From: an uncultured Clostridia bacterium | GTDB lineage: Bacteria; Bacillota; Clostridia; TANB77; CAG-508 | Assembly (NCBI GenBank): GCA_934167755.1 | Contig: CAKPLT010000014.1 | Location: 1 to 50,704 of the forward strand | DNA length: 50,704 nucleotides | Direction: 5' to 3' | Part shown: positions 42,907-50,574 of the stretch, piece after piece | Layout: each line of letters starts with the position of its first letter | How positions within the stretch are numbered: position 1 is the stretch's first letter | Notes under the pieces: model-generated | The model's database searches: none | What the model saw: only the letters and a program-made list of their open reading frames with translations | Told to the model about the DNA's origin: nothing | Made by a program: the position numbers and the translations under genes

Positions 42907-43689
42907 TTATCTTTTGTCTTGCTGAATGTCATTCTGCAAGATATGTTCCTCGGTAAGAGTCATATGCATTTTTATTTCTCCACCAATTAAATCATCTTTG
43001 CATTCCGGATCATCCCCCTCTACCCAAATAACAACAGTATATTTATCTATGTCACCAACTTTGAAGTTTTCTGATAATTCTAACATTACTGTATCATCAT
43101 TTTTAAATGATACTGTACCTGGTTCAGTTTCTCCAGTTGTCTTATTGTTTTTGGCGTAAATTACTTTGTTGCCATTTTTGAAAACCATAACTCTGATTGC
43201 TTCATCTACATTTTTTATTACATCATCAATTTTTATAGTTGTCCAATAATTAATTGTATCTTGCCCCATATTTTCTGCGTAGAAAGTGTATGCTATGTAG
43301 TTTTTGCCATTATGTGATCCTTCACCTTCATCATTTATATTTTCTGGCAGCCAGTTTACTGAAATGTCCGTAAAATATTCTATGTCTTTTGACCTTAAAA
43401 ATGTCTTTGCATATTTATTGGCTTGTTCTTCATATATTACTAAGCCACTTTCTCTTCCGTATTCACTATCAAGCGTTACTGTAAAATTCTCTCCTTTATA
43501 AAATATTGATAAAATAATGTACAAATTTATTAAAAATAATATTATTACTATTAATAAAATTTGGAGAATTCTACTTCTTATTTTTTTTCTTTTTTCTTTT
43601 TTTGCTTTTTGTTCAATTCGTTGTTCTGCCGTTGTTTGTTCTACTTGCTCTTCAAGTGTTTGTTCATTTCTTATTTCTTCATTCGCCAT
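42907..43689 (-). CDS. Membrane-anchored TasA-like accessory protein
   Basis: 260 residues. A cytoplasmic, charged, Q/E/K-rich N-terminus (1-40) is followed by one long helix (about 41-65, ILQILLIVIILFLINLYIILSIFY), then a beta-rich outer domain with a lone WVEGDDPECKDDLIGGEIKMHM motif near the end, the counterpart of the one in the next gene. No AYF-type cleavage motif follows the helix, so it may stay in the membrane as an anchor or nucleator. RBS AGGTGA. Its strong promoter is at 43739-43767. Gap to the TasA-like gene is 59 bp. Confidence 0.75.
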   Translation of the reverse strand: MANEEIRNEQTLEEQVEQTTAEQRIEQKAKKEKRKKIRSRILQILLIVIILFLINLYIILSIFYKGENFTVTLDSEYGRESGLVIYEEQANKYAKTFLRSKDIEYFTDISVNWLPENINDEGEGSHNGKNYIAYTFYAENMGQDTINYWTTIKIDDVIKNVDEAIRVMVFKNGNKVIYAKNNKTTGETEPGTVSFKNDDTVMLELSENFKVGDIDKYTVVIWVEGDDPECKDDLIGGEIKMHMTLTEEHILQNDIQQDKR

Positions 43690-43738
43690 AATTTCACCTG
43701 GTTCTTCAAAAAATATTTTTATTCAACAATCTATTAAC

Positions 43739-43767
43739 ATTATACTTAGACTTTATATTTTTGTCAA
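43739..43767 (-). promoter_or_regulatory. Consensus sigma-A promoter of the two TasA-like genes
   Basis: Minus strand TTGACA (43762-43767), 17 bases, TATAAT (43739-43744): both hexamers perfect. It lies 50 bases upstream of the ATG at 43689 and has a large inverted repeat immediately upstream, which suggests a strong but regulated promoter. Confidence 0.88.
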
Positions 43768-43776
43768 CAAATTTTG

Positions 43777-43827
43777 TATTACATTTACATTACAAAATCA
43801 TTGTTTTTTTGTAATATAAATGTAATA
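43777..43827. promoter_or_regulatory. 21-bp inverted repeat, candidate operator
   Basis: Arms 43777-43797 and 43807-43827 pair with one mismatch around 9 bases. Each arm contains several TGTAA/TTACA steps (for example TGTAATGTAAATGTAA). It starts 9 bases upstream of the -35 of a perfect promoter. The stem has hardly any G or C and no T tail, so an operator for a dimeric regulator fits better than a terminator. The regulator is not identifiable here. Confidence 0.65.
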
Positions 43828-43884
43828 TTTGTATATTATAAATTGCTTAAAGCTCTTCATTTTCCTAAGCTTAAGTCTTTATTT

Positions 43885-44598
43885 TTATGAACCACTTTTA
43901 TCCTCTCTATTTATTGAACTTGTTATTTTTACATATATTTCTATTGCTTTGTTTGAGTCATTTTCAGCATTTTGGTAATATTTATATGCATTTTTGCCAA
44001 ATACTGTATCAATAGTATCTTTTTCAAGTTTTTCTGCATCAGTAGTACCTGATTCAAAATCCCAATTTAAATTATATTTAAATGTTGCCTCTGCGTTTGG
44101 CGTTTTATTACTATCAACATATTTACCTGATAATTTATCTTTATCAAATGTATAGCTTATATTAAATGGATATTTTGTCTTATCAGAAAAAATATGTGTA
44201 GTGTTTCCTTCTTTTGTTATTGAGCCATTTGTTTTTAACTCGTCCAAAACCTCTTCACCAAAAATTTTTACAGATATTAATTCATAATTTATAATTGTAC
44301 CAGTTGTTCCAATATTATAAATATGAGCAACATCTTCCCTCTCTGGCATTCCAGGGTATAATTCATCTATCGTAAAAGATGCCATAGTATCCAAGATTTC
44401 ATTTTCATCTTCATTTACATAGTATGCTACATCCCAAGATGTAACATCACCATTCAAAGAGTCCAATTTGACATCTTGAGTTGCACTCCACCATGCATAG
44501 GTATTTACTATTAATATTACAGAAAATAGCAAGACTAATCTAATTCGAGTTGCTATACTTCTTTTTGTAGCACGCCTGAATTCACGTAATATATTCAT
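43885..44598 (-). CDS. SipW-dependent-type secreted protein (camelysin-like)
   Basis: 237 residues, ATG with GGAGG 4 bases upstream. The N-terminus is basic (REFRRATKRSIATRIR), then a hydrophobic core to NTYAWWSATQDVK near 40, a SipW-type signal like that of the TasA-like protein. The mature part is beta-rich with VAYYVNEDENEIL, DELYPGMPEREDVAHIYNIGTTGTIINYE, reminiscent of camelysin/TasA (a PG-x-x-x...I-x-N-x-G step). It follows the S26B peptidase at 44662 by 63 bp and is its likely substrate. Confidence 0.75.
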   Translation of the reverse strand: MNILREFRRATKRSIATRIRLVLLFSVILIVNTYAWWSATQDVKLDSLNGDVTSWDVAYYVNEDENEILDTMASFTIDELYPGMPEREDVAHIYNIGTTGTIINYELISVKIFGEEVLDELKTNGSITKEGNTTHIFSDKTKYPFNISYTFDKDKLSGKYVDSNKTPNAEATFKYNLNWDFESGTTDAEKLEKDTIDTVFGKNAYKYYQNAENDSNKAIEIYVKITSSINREDKSGS

Positions 44599-44661
44599 AA
44601 ATCCTCCATTCTATCTTTTGAATCTTAAAAATAATTTTCCATTTGTAACTAGCACTTTGTT

Positions 44662-45393
44662 TTAGTTTTCATCATCATCAATTTCATCTTCTTCTGTTTC
44701 ATCGTCATCTTCTTCATTTTCTTGTTCTTCGTTACTATTTTCTTCATAATATTCGTCTTCATCATCATCTTCATTACTGTATGAATCATTATCATTATAA
44801 TCAGCATTATATTCATTGTAATAATTGTAGTTATTGCCATTTGCACTAGCTTCATTTAGCTTTTGCACTTTATCTTTTCCTGACACTCTAAAAGAAATAA
44901 ATACATTTAAAACTAAAATGGTAATAATAACAAATAGTGAATATATATTAGTTGCTAATTTATATAAAACAGTTAAAATTCCAGACTTAAACTTAACAAC
45001 ACCATATATCTGACTACCTTTAATTTGAGGGTCCTCCACACTAGTACTGCGTAAACCTTTTGCGTGGAAATTTAATTCGCCATTTTCATCTTTATCAATT
45101 GCAACAACAGAGTGCATAATTATTTTACCACTATACTCGCCATATGTTCCTAAATATACTATGTCATCTCCAACCTTTATATTTTTGGGGTCAACTTCTT
45201 TACTAATAACAACTTCTCCAACATCATATTCAGGCTCCATACTACCTGTAATAACCCTAAATATTCTATATCCAGCAATTGATCTATTGCTATCTGAAAC
45301 TTTTTGAAAAATAATTATAGCTGCCACTATCAAACATACTATGACCAGTATTTGATATATTATCTTAGATATAATCTTTACAACTTTCTTCAT
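44662..45393 (-). CDS. S26B (SipW-like) signal peptidase I with acidic tail
   Basis: Cleaves signal peptides at the outer face of the membrane. 243 residues, RBS AGAGG. N-terminal helix about 10-30, catalytic Ser in ITGSMEPEYDVGEVV near 52, VGDDIVYLGTYG near 77, and the second catalytic position in IIMHSVVAI, a His instead of the Lys of ordinary signal peptidases. A second helix lies near 150-170. The last 55 residues are almost all N, Y, D and E, a cytoplasmic or outer acidic tail not found in the two other S26B enzymes of the cluster. Confidence 0.9.
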   Translation of the reverse strand: MKKVVKIISKIIYQILVIVCLIVAAIIIFQKVSDSNRSIAGYRIFRVITGSMEPEYDVGEVVISKEVDPKNIKVGDDIVYLGTYGEYSGKIIMHSVVAIDKDENGELNFHAKGLRSTSVEDPQIKGSQIYGVVKFKSGILTVLYKLATNIYSLFVIITILVLNVFISFRVSGKDKVQKLNEASANGNNYNYYNEYNADYNDNDSYSNEDDDEDEYYEENSNEEQENEEDDDETEEDEIDDDEN

Positions 45394-45412
45394 AATTTTT
45401 TACCTCTTTAAT

Positions 45413-45572
45413 TTTACCACTGGGGACACTCATTAATGGTAAAAATTTTTACCACTGGGGACACCCCTATTAACTTTTATTTCTAATAATTACTAATTTC
45501 GTATATTAATAATTATTTAGGGGTGTCCCTACTGGTAATTTTTTTTACCAATTATGAGTGTCCCCGATGGTA
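45413..45572. repeat. Family A repeats, four units
   Basis: Two direct units (TTACCACTGGGGACACTCATT, then TTACCACTGGGGACACCCCT) and two inverted ones (AGGGGTGTCCCTACTGGTAA and a GAGTGTCCCCGATGGTAA copy) with a 45-base AT-rich centre. The whole block can fold on itself. Its right end overlaps the last codons of the S26B gene at 45552. Confidence 0.88.
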
Positions 45573-46157
45573 ACTATCCCTTATTTTCTTTATTTCATAC
45601 TTCTTTCTTTTCATTTTTCTGCTGTTTTTTTGATTATCCCTCAAACTAATCAAAACAAATAATATTACTATAAACATTACAATGTTTATAAAACCTCTTG
45701 AATTTTGTATATAATGTATGATTTTTCCTAATCTTTTTATACTAAACAAGACTTTTCCATAAATATCCTGTGCTTCAACCATATTAGGGTCTCTTACTTC
45801 ATTATTGTCTCCTTTAGTAATAAACTTTAATTCTCCTTTTTCTTTTGTTATCCCATCTATTCTGTGTGAAATTATTCTTTCGTCTTGCTTAAAAGTAATA
45901 ATATCGCCTTTTTGTAATTCTTTTTCACTACATTTTCTAACTACAACCAAATCATCTTTATAAAAAGTTGGTTCCATACTTTCAGAAACTATATTAAACA
46001 TATAGATTCCTAAAATATGCGTATTTTCTTCAAATGATAATATTAAATTAATTATAAAAAGACTTATTAATACAAAAAGTATTATATACTTAATTATTTT
46101 TTTTGTCATCTTTTTATTTTTAATTTTATTAGAAATTTTTTCTACATCATATTTCAA
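45552..46157 (-). CDS. S26B (SipW-like) signal peptidase I
   Basis: I start it at a TTG ending at 46157 (LKYDVEKIS), because AGGTGAGG lies 6 bases upstream; a GTG four codons earlier lies inside that RBS. About 201 residues. Helix near 20-40, catalytic Ser in IVSESMEPTFYKDD, GDIITFKQ, and catalytic His in RIISHRIDGI, then GDNNEVRDP and IYGKVLFSI. A second helix is near 155-175, followed by a basic tail. The final residues (YHRGHS) and stop come from a family A repeat and include an in-frame CGG. Confidence 0.9.
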   Translation of the reverse strand: MKYDVEKISNKIKNKKMTKKIIKYIILFVLISLFIINLILSFEENTHILGIYMFNIVSESMEPTFYKDDLVVVRKCSEKELQKGDIITFKQDERIISHRIDGITKEKGELKFITKGDNNEVRDPNMVEAQDIYGKVLFSIKRLGKIIHYIQNSRGFINIVMFIVILFVLISLRDNQKNSRKMKRKKYEIKKIRDSYHRGHS

Positions 46158-46191
46158 TTTGAACCTCACCTTACACTAATTTCTTTAGTAT

Positions 46192-47814
46192 TTATTTTCT
46201 TAGCATTTCTTTAACTGTTGTAATATATTCCAAATCTTCTACTGAAAACTTTGTTTTTTGGATATTGTTATAATTTGCAATTAATCTAACTTTTCTTACC
46301 AAGTCTTCAACATTATCTTCTTGAAAATTTTCTTTAGAAACTTGTAATCCAAACAATTTATATTTATCTTTTATAATAACCCCCAAATCTTTGGTGTCAC
46401 TTATTTTAATGTAATTAATTACTGTAAAATTAGAAAAATTAACAAAATCTCTAATCTCTTTAATCAATTTACCAATCTCTCCATCAGTAATCTCTTCATT
46501 TTTCTTAATCATAGATTTTGCCATAAATCCATAATAATGACTTGCAAGTTTTAGTACATCTAGTAAAGATGATGTTTCATCAATATTTTGCATAATATTT
46601 TGTCCCAAAATTTCATCATCTAACTCCATATATGCCTTTTTCAAATCTAAAATCAAATTGTTTCTTTGTAATATTACAGCAGTATCTTTTTTGTCATTTG
46701 AGCTCTTTTTTATAAAAAGAAATCCTTTTGATGGCTTGTCCAATTTTTCATTTATTTTAAATATCTCTGAAGTCACTTTTTTAATATTCTCTTTTTTTAT
46801 TTCAAACTCTGTTTTCTTAACCTTTTTATCTTTGTTGACTTCAGCCTTCTTCATTTCTTCGCTTCTTATGCTTAAAATGGCATCAACTAAAAATCTATAT
46901 TCGCAATATTTTGAATATTCGCTCAAATTATTATCTAATTTCTCAATATTTTCATCCATCTCAGCTTTTTCTGATTCAGACAATTCTGAAACTTCTTTAG
47001 ATATTAACTCTGCATACATTCTTTTATAATTGTCTTCTTTATAATCATTTATATTTAAACTACCTGTATAGAATTTGCCAAGAATAATTTTGTTATCAAT
47101 ATTTTCTAATCTTTTTTTATTTTTAATCAATTCTGTTCTTTTATTTTCAATCTGCTCAGCAGATGCATTAAAATTTTGCAAAACCTCTTCTGCCTTATTT
47201 TGATAAAATTTATCAATTTCGCTCTCATATTTATCATAAATATATTTAATATTTACATACAAATGAGAAACAACTTCAGAGCATTTCCAATACACTTTTT
47301 CAAAAGTATCTTTTATTCTTTCAGAATTAATTTGACCATTTTGCGCTTCTTGTAATAAAACCTCCATATATTCTTTTGAATATTCGCTTATGTTAAAGTC
47401 ATCAGCAGATAAATTTATGCCAACTTTTTCGAATTGCTTTACACAATCAATTAATTCTTTATTTAGTCTCTCAAGATTGCTTTTATAATATCCATTTACA
47501 TTATATGTAATCTTATCAAGTCCCATTTTATCATATGAAGAACATTTCTCTGTAATTCTTACAGCATCATTATACTTTAAAATTTCTGCTTCAATTTTTG
47601 GAATATCCTCATTAGCCTCAACAGCAGTAAGTTCATTGAATCTATTTTCTATGTCTTTTAATAGCATCTCATTAACATCTTCATATTTAGCTTTCATTTC
47701 TTGAATTGTTTCTAATAGAGTCTTTATTGCTTTAATTCCATTCCTTGGTAAAATGTTAATAACATCTTTATCTGTATCAATTTGTTTTTCTATGCTTTCT
47801 ACTAATTCTTTCAT
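46192..47814 (-). CDS. Large coiled-coil protein, function unknown
   Basis: 540 residues, no membrane helix or signal. It is almost wholly charged and helical (long E/K/I/L heptad stretches, for example about 200-260 and 315-370). A Lys-rich segment with KKSSNDKKD sits near 385, and a more globular C-terminal part has LASHYYGFMAKSMIKK and VRLIANYNNIQ. RBS GAGGAGG. The ATG overlaps the stop of the 45-residue ORF by 4 bases. Its place between signal peptidases and secreted proteins suggests a cytoplasmic scaffold or export partner, but I recognise no family. Confidence 0.75.
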   Translation of the reverse strand: MKELVESIEKQIDTDKDVINILPRNGIKAIKTLLETIQEMKAKYEDVNEMLLKDIENRFNELTAVEANEDIPKIEAEILKYNDAVRITEKCSSYDKMGLDKITYNVNGYYKSNLERLNKELIDCVKQFEKVGINLSADDFNISEYSKEYMEVLLQEAQNGQINSERIKDTFEKVYWKCSEVVSHLYVNIKYIYDKYESEIDKFYQNKAEEVLQNFNASAEQIENKRTELIKNKKRLENIDNKIILGKFYTGSLNINDYKEDNYKRMYAELISKEVSELSESEKAEMDENIEKLDNNLSEYSKYCEYRFLVDAILSIRSEEMKKAEVNKDKKVKKTEFEIKKENIKKVTSEIFKINEKLDKPSKGFLFIKKSSNDKKDTAVILQRNNLILDLKKAYMELDDEILGQNIMQNIDETSSLLDVLKLASHYYGFMAKSMIKKNEEITDGEIGKLIKEIRDFVNFSNFTVINYIKISDTKDLGVIIKDKYKLFGLQVSKENFQEDNVEDLVRKVRLIANYNNIQKTKFSVEDLEYITTVKEMLRK

Positions 47815-47948
47815 GAATTTTCCTCCTCTAATTTCTTGACTGTGTCATATTCGCTATTTAAGAACTTCAAAAAATTTTCTATTTGTTTTTGTGTTTCTAA
47901 TAATTCTTTGTTATTTAATTTTGATGTTTTAATATTTTTTATTTCCAT
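47811..47948 (-). CDS. Small 45-residue ORF coupled to the coiled-coil gene
   Basis: ATG with GGAGGTGAG 4 to 5 bases upstream, an excellent RBS. The 45 residues are hydrophilic and helical (MEIKNIKTSKLNNKELLE, then EYDTVKKLEEENS). The stop overlaps the start of the next gene as ATGA, and the end of this ORF carries the RBS of the coiled-coil gene. It is either a small partner protein that could pair with the coiled coil or a leader ORF for coupling. Confidence 0.7.
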   Translation of the reverse strand: MEIKNIKTSKLNNKELLETQKQIENFLKFLNSEYDTVKKLEEENS

Positions 47949-47978
47949 ATAACTCACCTCCGCTTATGGAATTTAGGA

Positions 47979-48060
47979 AATTTGGGACCGGGTACGTAAT
48001 TTTCTGTCAATTTTGTCAATTTGGGACCAGGTAATTGGGGACCGGGTACATAATTGCCCT
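47979..48060. repeat. Family B repeats
   Basis: Units GGGACCGGGTACGTAATT and GGGACCAGGTAATTGGGGACCGGGTACATAATTGCCC stand between the secreted-protein gene at 48063 and the 45-residue ORF. They end two bases from the stop codon at 48063. Confidence 0.87.
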
Positions 48061-48062
48061 AT

Positions 48063-48731
48063 TTATTCTATATATTGAGTAAATTTCATAGTTGCTTTAT
48101 AATTTAAAACAGTATGTAGTCCATCTGCATTTTCAGAAGTATCTGTCTCACCCCTGAATTGAGTATCTTCATAATTATTCATTCCTGCTGATGATGCACT
48201 ATCTTCAGTATCAGCATTTGCATCATTCCATCTAAATAAAATTTTAATATTCCTTTTCTTTTCTCTATTACTGTCTGTTTCTGTTGTTGGATCAATAACG
48301 CCTTTTATTTCATTTGTTTCGGTAATAGTTGATGTTCCATCAGCATCAATAACTTCATATCCATAAATTTCAAAGTCTTCTAATGGTTTATTATTTAGTT
48401 GTTCTATAAAGAATTCATATTCAAATGCCAAATCAACAGCTGAATAGTCTATCAACATTTCAAAATAGCCTTTTCTTCCTGGAACTAATGTATTATTAGT
48501 GTTCATATTTTCATTATCAACTAATATAGGTTGCATAACTTGGCTAAGTTCATTCATTTCGTGTATATTATATGTATTAACATTGATTAACCATCTTTTA
48601 ATGTGTGTTTGATATGTAGTGTCAACTTTTTCAAAATATTTTGCATATGTTCTTTGTATAGAAAAAATTGTAATTAATATTGATATAATACACATTATCT
48701 GTATTATTCTTAATTTAGTTTTTTCCTTCAT
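48063..48731 (-). CDS. Secreted or anchored protein with SipW-type signal
   Basis: 222 residues, RBS AAAGGA. Short basic N-terminus, hydrophobic core 8-28 and QRTYAKYFEKV near 27-37, a TYA-x-Y cleavage region like SipW substrates. The outer part is beta-rich with VPGRKGYFEMLIDYSAVDLAFEYEFFI, resembling the camelysin/TasA sandwich, and acidic loops. It lies 25 bp after an S26B peptidase gene, so it is the probable substrate of that enzyme. Confidence 0.75.
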   Translation of the reverse strand: MKEKTKLRIIQIMCIISILITIFSIQRTYAKYFEKVDTTYQTHIKRWLINVNTYNIHEMNELSQVMQPILVDNENMNTNNTLVPGRKGYFEMLIDYSAVDLAFEYEFFIEQLNNKPLEDFEIYGYEVIDADGTSTITETNEIKGVIDPTTETDSNREKKRNIKILFRWNDANADTEDSASSAGMNNYEDTQFRGETDTSENADGLHTVLNYKATMKFTQYIE

Positions 48732-48756
48732 TTGTTAATCCTTTCGAATTTAATCT

Positions 48757-49389
48757 CTAATCTCTTTCAATTCTTTTTTCATATTTATCGCGACTGGTTT
48801 TGAAAACTCTGAAAAATACATATATCGTCAAAGGTAAGACACCACAGAAGTAGAATATATATTTATTATTAAGCATTTTACAAATTAAAGTTAAGAAAAA
48901 CATTCTAAATTGTACAACTCCATTAATTTGATCACCATATACAATAGGATCTTCAAGATTATTTGCAATACCTTGTGTATGGAAAGCAAGTTGTCCATCA
49001 ATTTCTTCAATTTCTTTAACTCTGTGAGTTATAAGAATACCTTTCACAACACCTTCTTTTCCAAGGTATGTTACATCATCACCAATTTTTATTTTATTTA
49101 TATCTTGCTCTTTAACTAATATAACATCTCCAATTTGGTACTTAGGAATCATACTTCCTGTTTGTACTCTAAAAATTCTGTATCCTAAAAAAGTTTTTGT
49201 ATTATTTGTTACTTTCTGAACAATAATTATTATTGAAATTAAAGCAATTATAATTGTTACTATTTTCATAAATACATTCCATATTTTCTTTAAGGCTTTT
49301 GGAAAATTGGGAAATTTGGGACCGGGTACATAATTTTCTTTTTCTTCATTTGCAAATTTGGGACCGGGTACATAATTTTCCATTCTCAT
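48757..49389 (-). CDS. S26B (SipW-like) signal peptidase I with a repeat-encoded N-terminus
   Basis: 210 residues. Helix near 41-60, catalytic Ser in VQTGSMIPKYQIGDVILVKE, VGDDVTYLGKEG-type segment (IGDDVTYLGKEGV), catalytic His in LITHRVKEI, second helix near 165-190. Residues 4-30 consist of two copies of NYVPGPKF (with ANEEKE between and PNFP after), which is the translation of two family B repeats in the same frame. No strong RBS stands before the first ATG (AAGGA is about 18 bases away). The ATG at residue 41 (ending 49269) would give a protein without the repeats but would leave little before the helix. Confidence 0.85.
   Translation of the reverse strand: MRMENYVPGPKFANEEKENYVPGPKFPNFPKALKKIWNVFMKIVTIIIALISIIIIVQKVTNNTKTFLGYRIFRVQTGSMIPKYQIGDVILVKEQDINKIKIGDDVTYLGKEGVVKGILITHRVKEIEEIDGQLAFHTQGIANNLEDPIVYGDQINGVVQFRMFFLTLICKMLNNKYIFYFCGVLPLTIYVFFRVFKTSRDKYEKRIERD
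49313..49380. repeat. Family B repeats inside a coding frame
   Basis: Two direct units (AAATTTGGGACCGGGTACATAATTTTC) lie 42 bases apart and are read in the same frame by the S26B gene at 48757-49389. Confidence 0.87.
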
Positions 49390-49426
49390 TTTCGTTTTCT
49401 TCTTTTTTTCCTTGGTTTTTATTCAT

Positions 49427-50548
49427 TTACTTTAACCTCACTTCTTTTACTTGTGACATATATTTTTCAATTCTTTCCTTGAATCTATCTTCTATAGGCT
49501 TTAAAGAAATTAATTTTCTAGTTTTCATAACCACAAGTTTATCCATAATCATCTGTTTTAGTTCTTTATCTGATAAATCTGGGTTTAATTCAATAATTTT
49601 CTCAATCATTGCATCAGTTAATTCTTTTCTTGTATTTTTATCTTCAATTGCACTCTTTCTTTGACCTTTTAACTGTTCTTGTATATTATTACTTTTAAAA
49701 ATCAAATGCATTAGATATATATCTTCATCAACAAGAGTTTTTGTCATTCCCTTTTCTTCATATTCTTTATTTGTTTTTGTAGATTTATCTTTTATTTCCA
49801 TTTGCTCACTTAAGTAGTTCCATAGCTTAACAGCATATTGGAAATTAACATTTTTTAATAATACATTAGTCATTTTTAAAGGTGCCTTTACAAGTATAAT
49901 TCTTTTAGAGTCAAGAATTTGATATAGTTCTGTTGATTTCAACATTTTTAAAGATTTTTTTATATTTTGAATTCTTTCTGCTGTTTTATCTGATTTTTTC
50001 AAACTCGTTGATGCTTCTGTAGCATAACTAAAATTAACTTTAACTTTTTCTTTTTTTAGCTTAATTTCTGCTTGATAATCAGCCTTTTGCGAATCTTTTC
50101 CTTTATATTCACTTTCTTGATCTTTTTCACGCAAATACATATAATCTTCTATCAATTTTATTAAACTATATAGAAATCTATTTTCATAATTAATAAAAGT
50201 CTCTTCTTTGTATGCATTTAGAATCTTTTTAGGAATAACTTCTCCTGTTTGTTGGTTATATCTATCAACAAAGTTAACATTTTTAGATAAATGCTTTACA
50301 CTTTCTACAGTTACTTTTTTAATCAACTCTATTTTTATAATTTCCTCTTCTGTAACAATATTTTTTATACCTTTTATTAAAGCCTTTTCAATATATGGGA
50401 TAGAAAATTCAAGCATACTCATCCATTCATCATTTTCAACAATTTGACTTTTACTAACATCCATCATTAATTTTGAATCAACTCTATTAAGGAATTCATT
50501 TGATTTTCCAGCATCTAAAGTTGCTAATTTTGTAATATTTAAGTCCAT
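49427..50548 (-). CDS. DUF2357-like protein
   Basis: 373 residues, no signal, highly charged; RBS AGGAAGG. TFINYENRFLYSLIKLIEDY near 130-150 and LKMTNVLLKNVNFQYAVKLWNYL near 225-250 resemble DUF2357-type proteins, some of which carry a PD-(D/E)xK nuclease domain and neighbour McrB-type ATPases. A nuclease motif is not evident here. It heads the visible part of the signal-peptidase cluster, with 38 bp to the next frame, and genes beyond the window edge may belong to the same unit. Confidence 0.55.
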   Translation of the reverse strand: MDLNITKLATLDAGKSNEFLNRVDSKLMMDVSKSQIVENDEWMSMLEFSIPYIEKALIKGIKNIVTEEEIIKIELIKKVTVESVKHLSKNVNFVDRYNQQTGEVIPKKILNAYKEETFINYENRFLYSLIKLIEDYMYLREKDQESEYKGKDSQKADYQAEIKLKKEKVKVNFSYATEASTSLKKSDKTAERIQNIKKSLKMLKSTELYQILDSKRIILVKAPLKMTNVLLKNVNFQYAVKLWNYLSEQMEIKDKSTKTNKEYEEKGMTKTLVDEDIYLMHLIFKSNNIQEQLKGQRKSAIEDKNTRKELTDAMIEKIIELNPDLSDKELKQMIMDKLVVMKTRKLISLKPIEDRFKERIEKYMSQVKEVRLK

Positions 50549-50574
50549 CTTTCTTCTTCCTTCCTAATTAAAAG

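Noticed and set aside
44649..44855. Met/Lys/Ile-rich 68-residue frame
   Set aside because: It is an out-of-frame reading of the acidic tail of the S26B gene at 44662.
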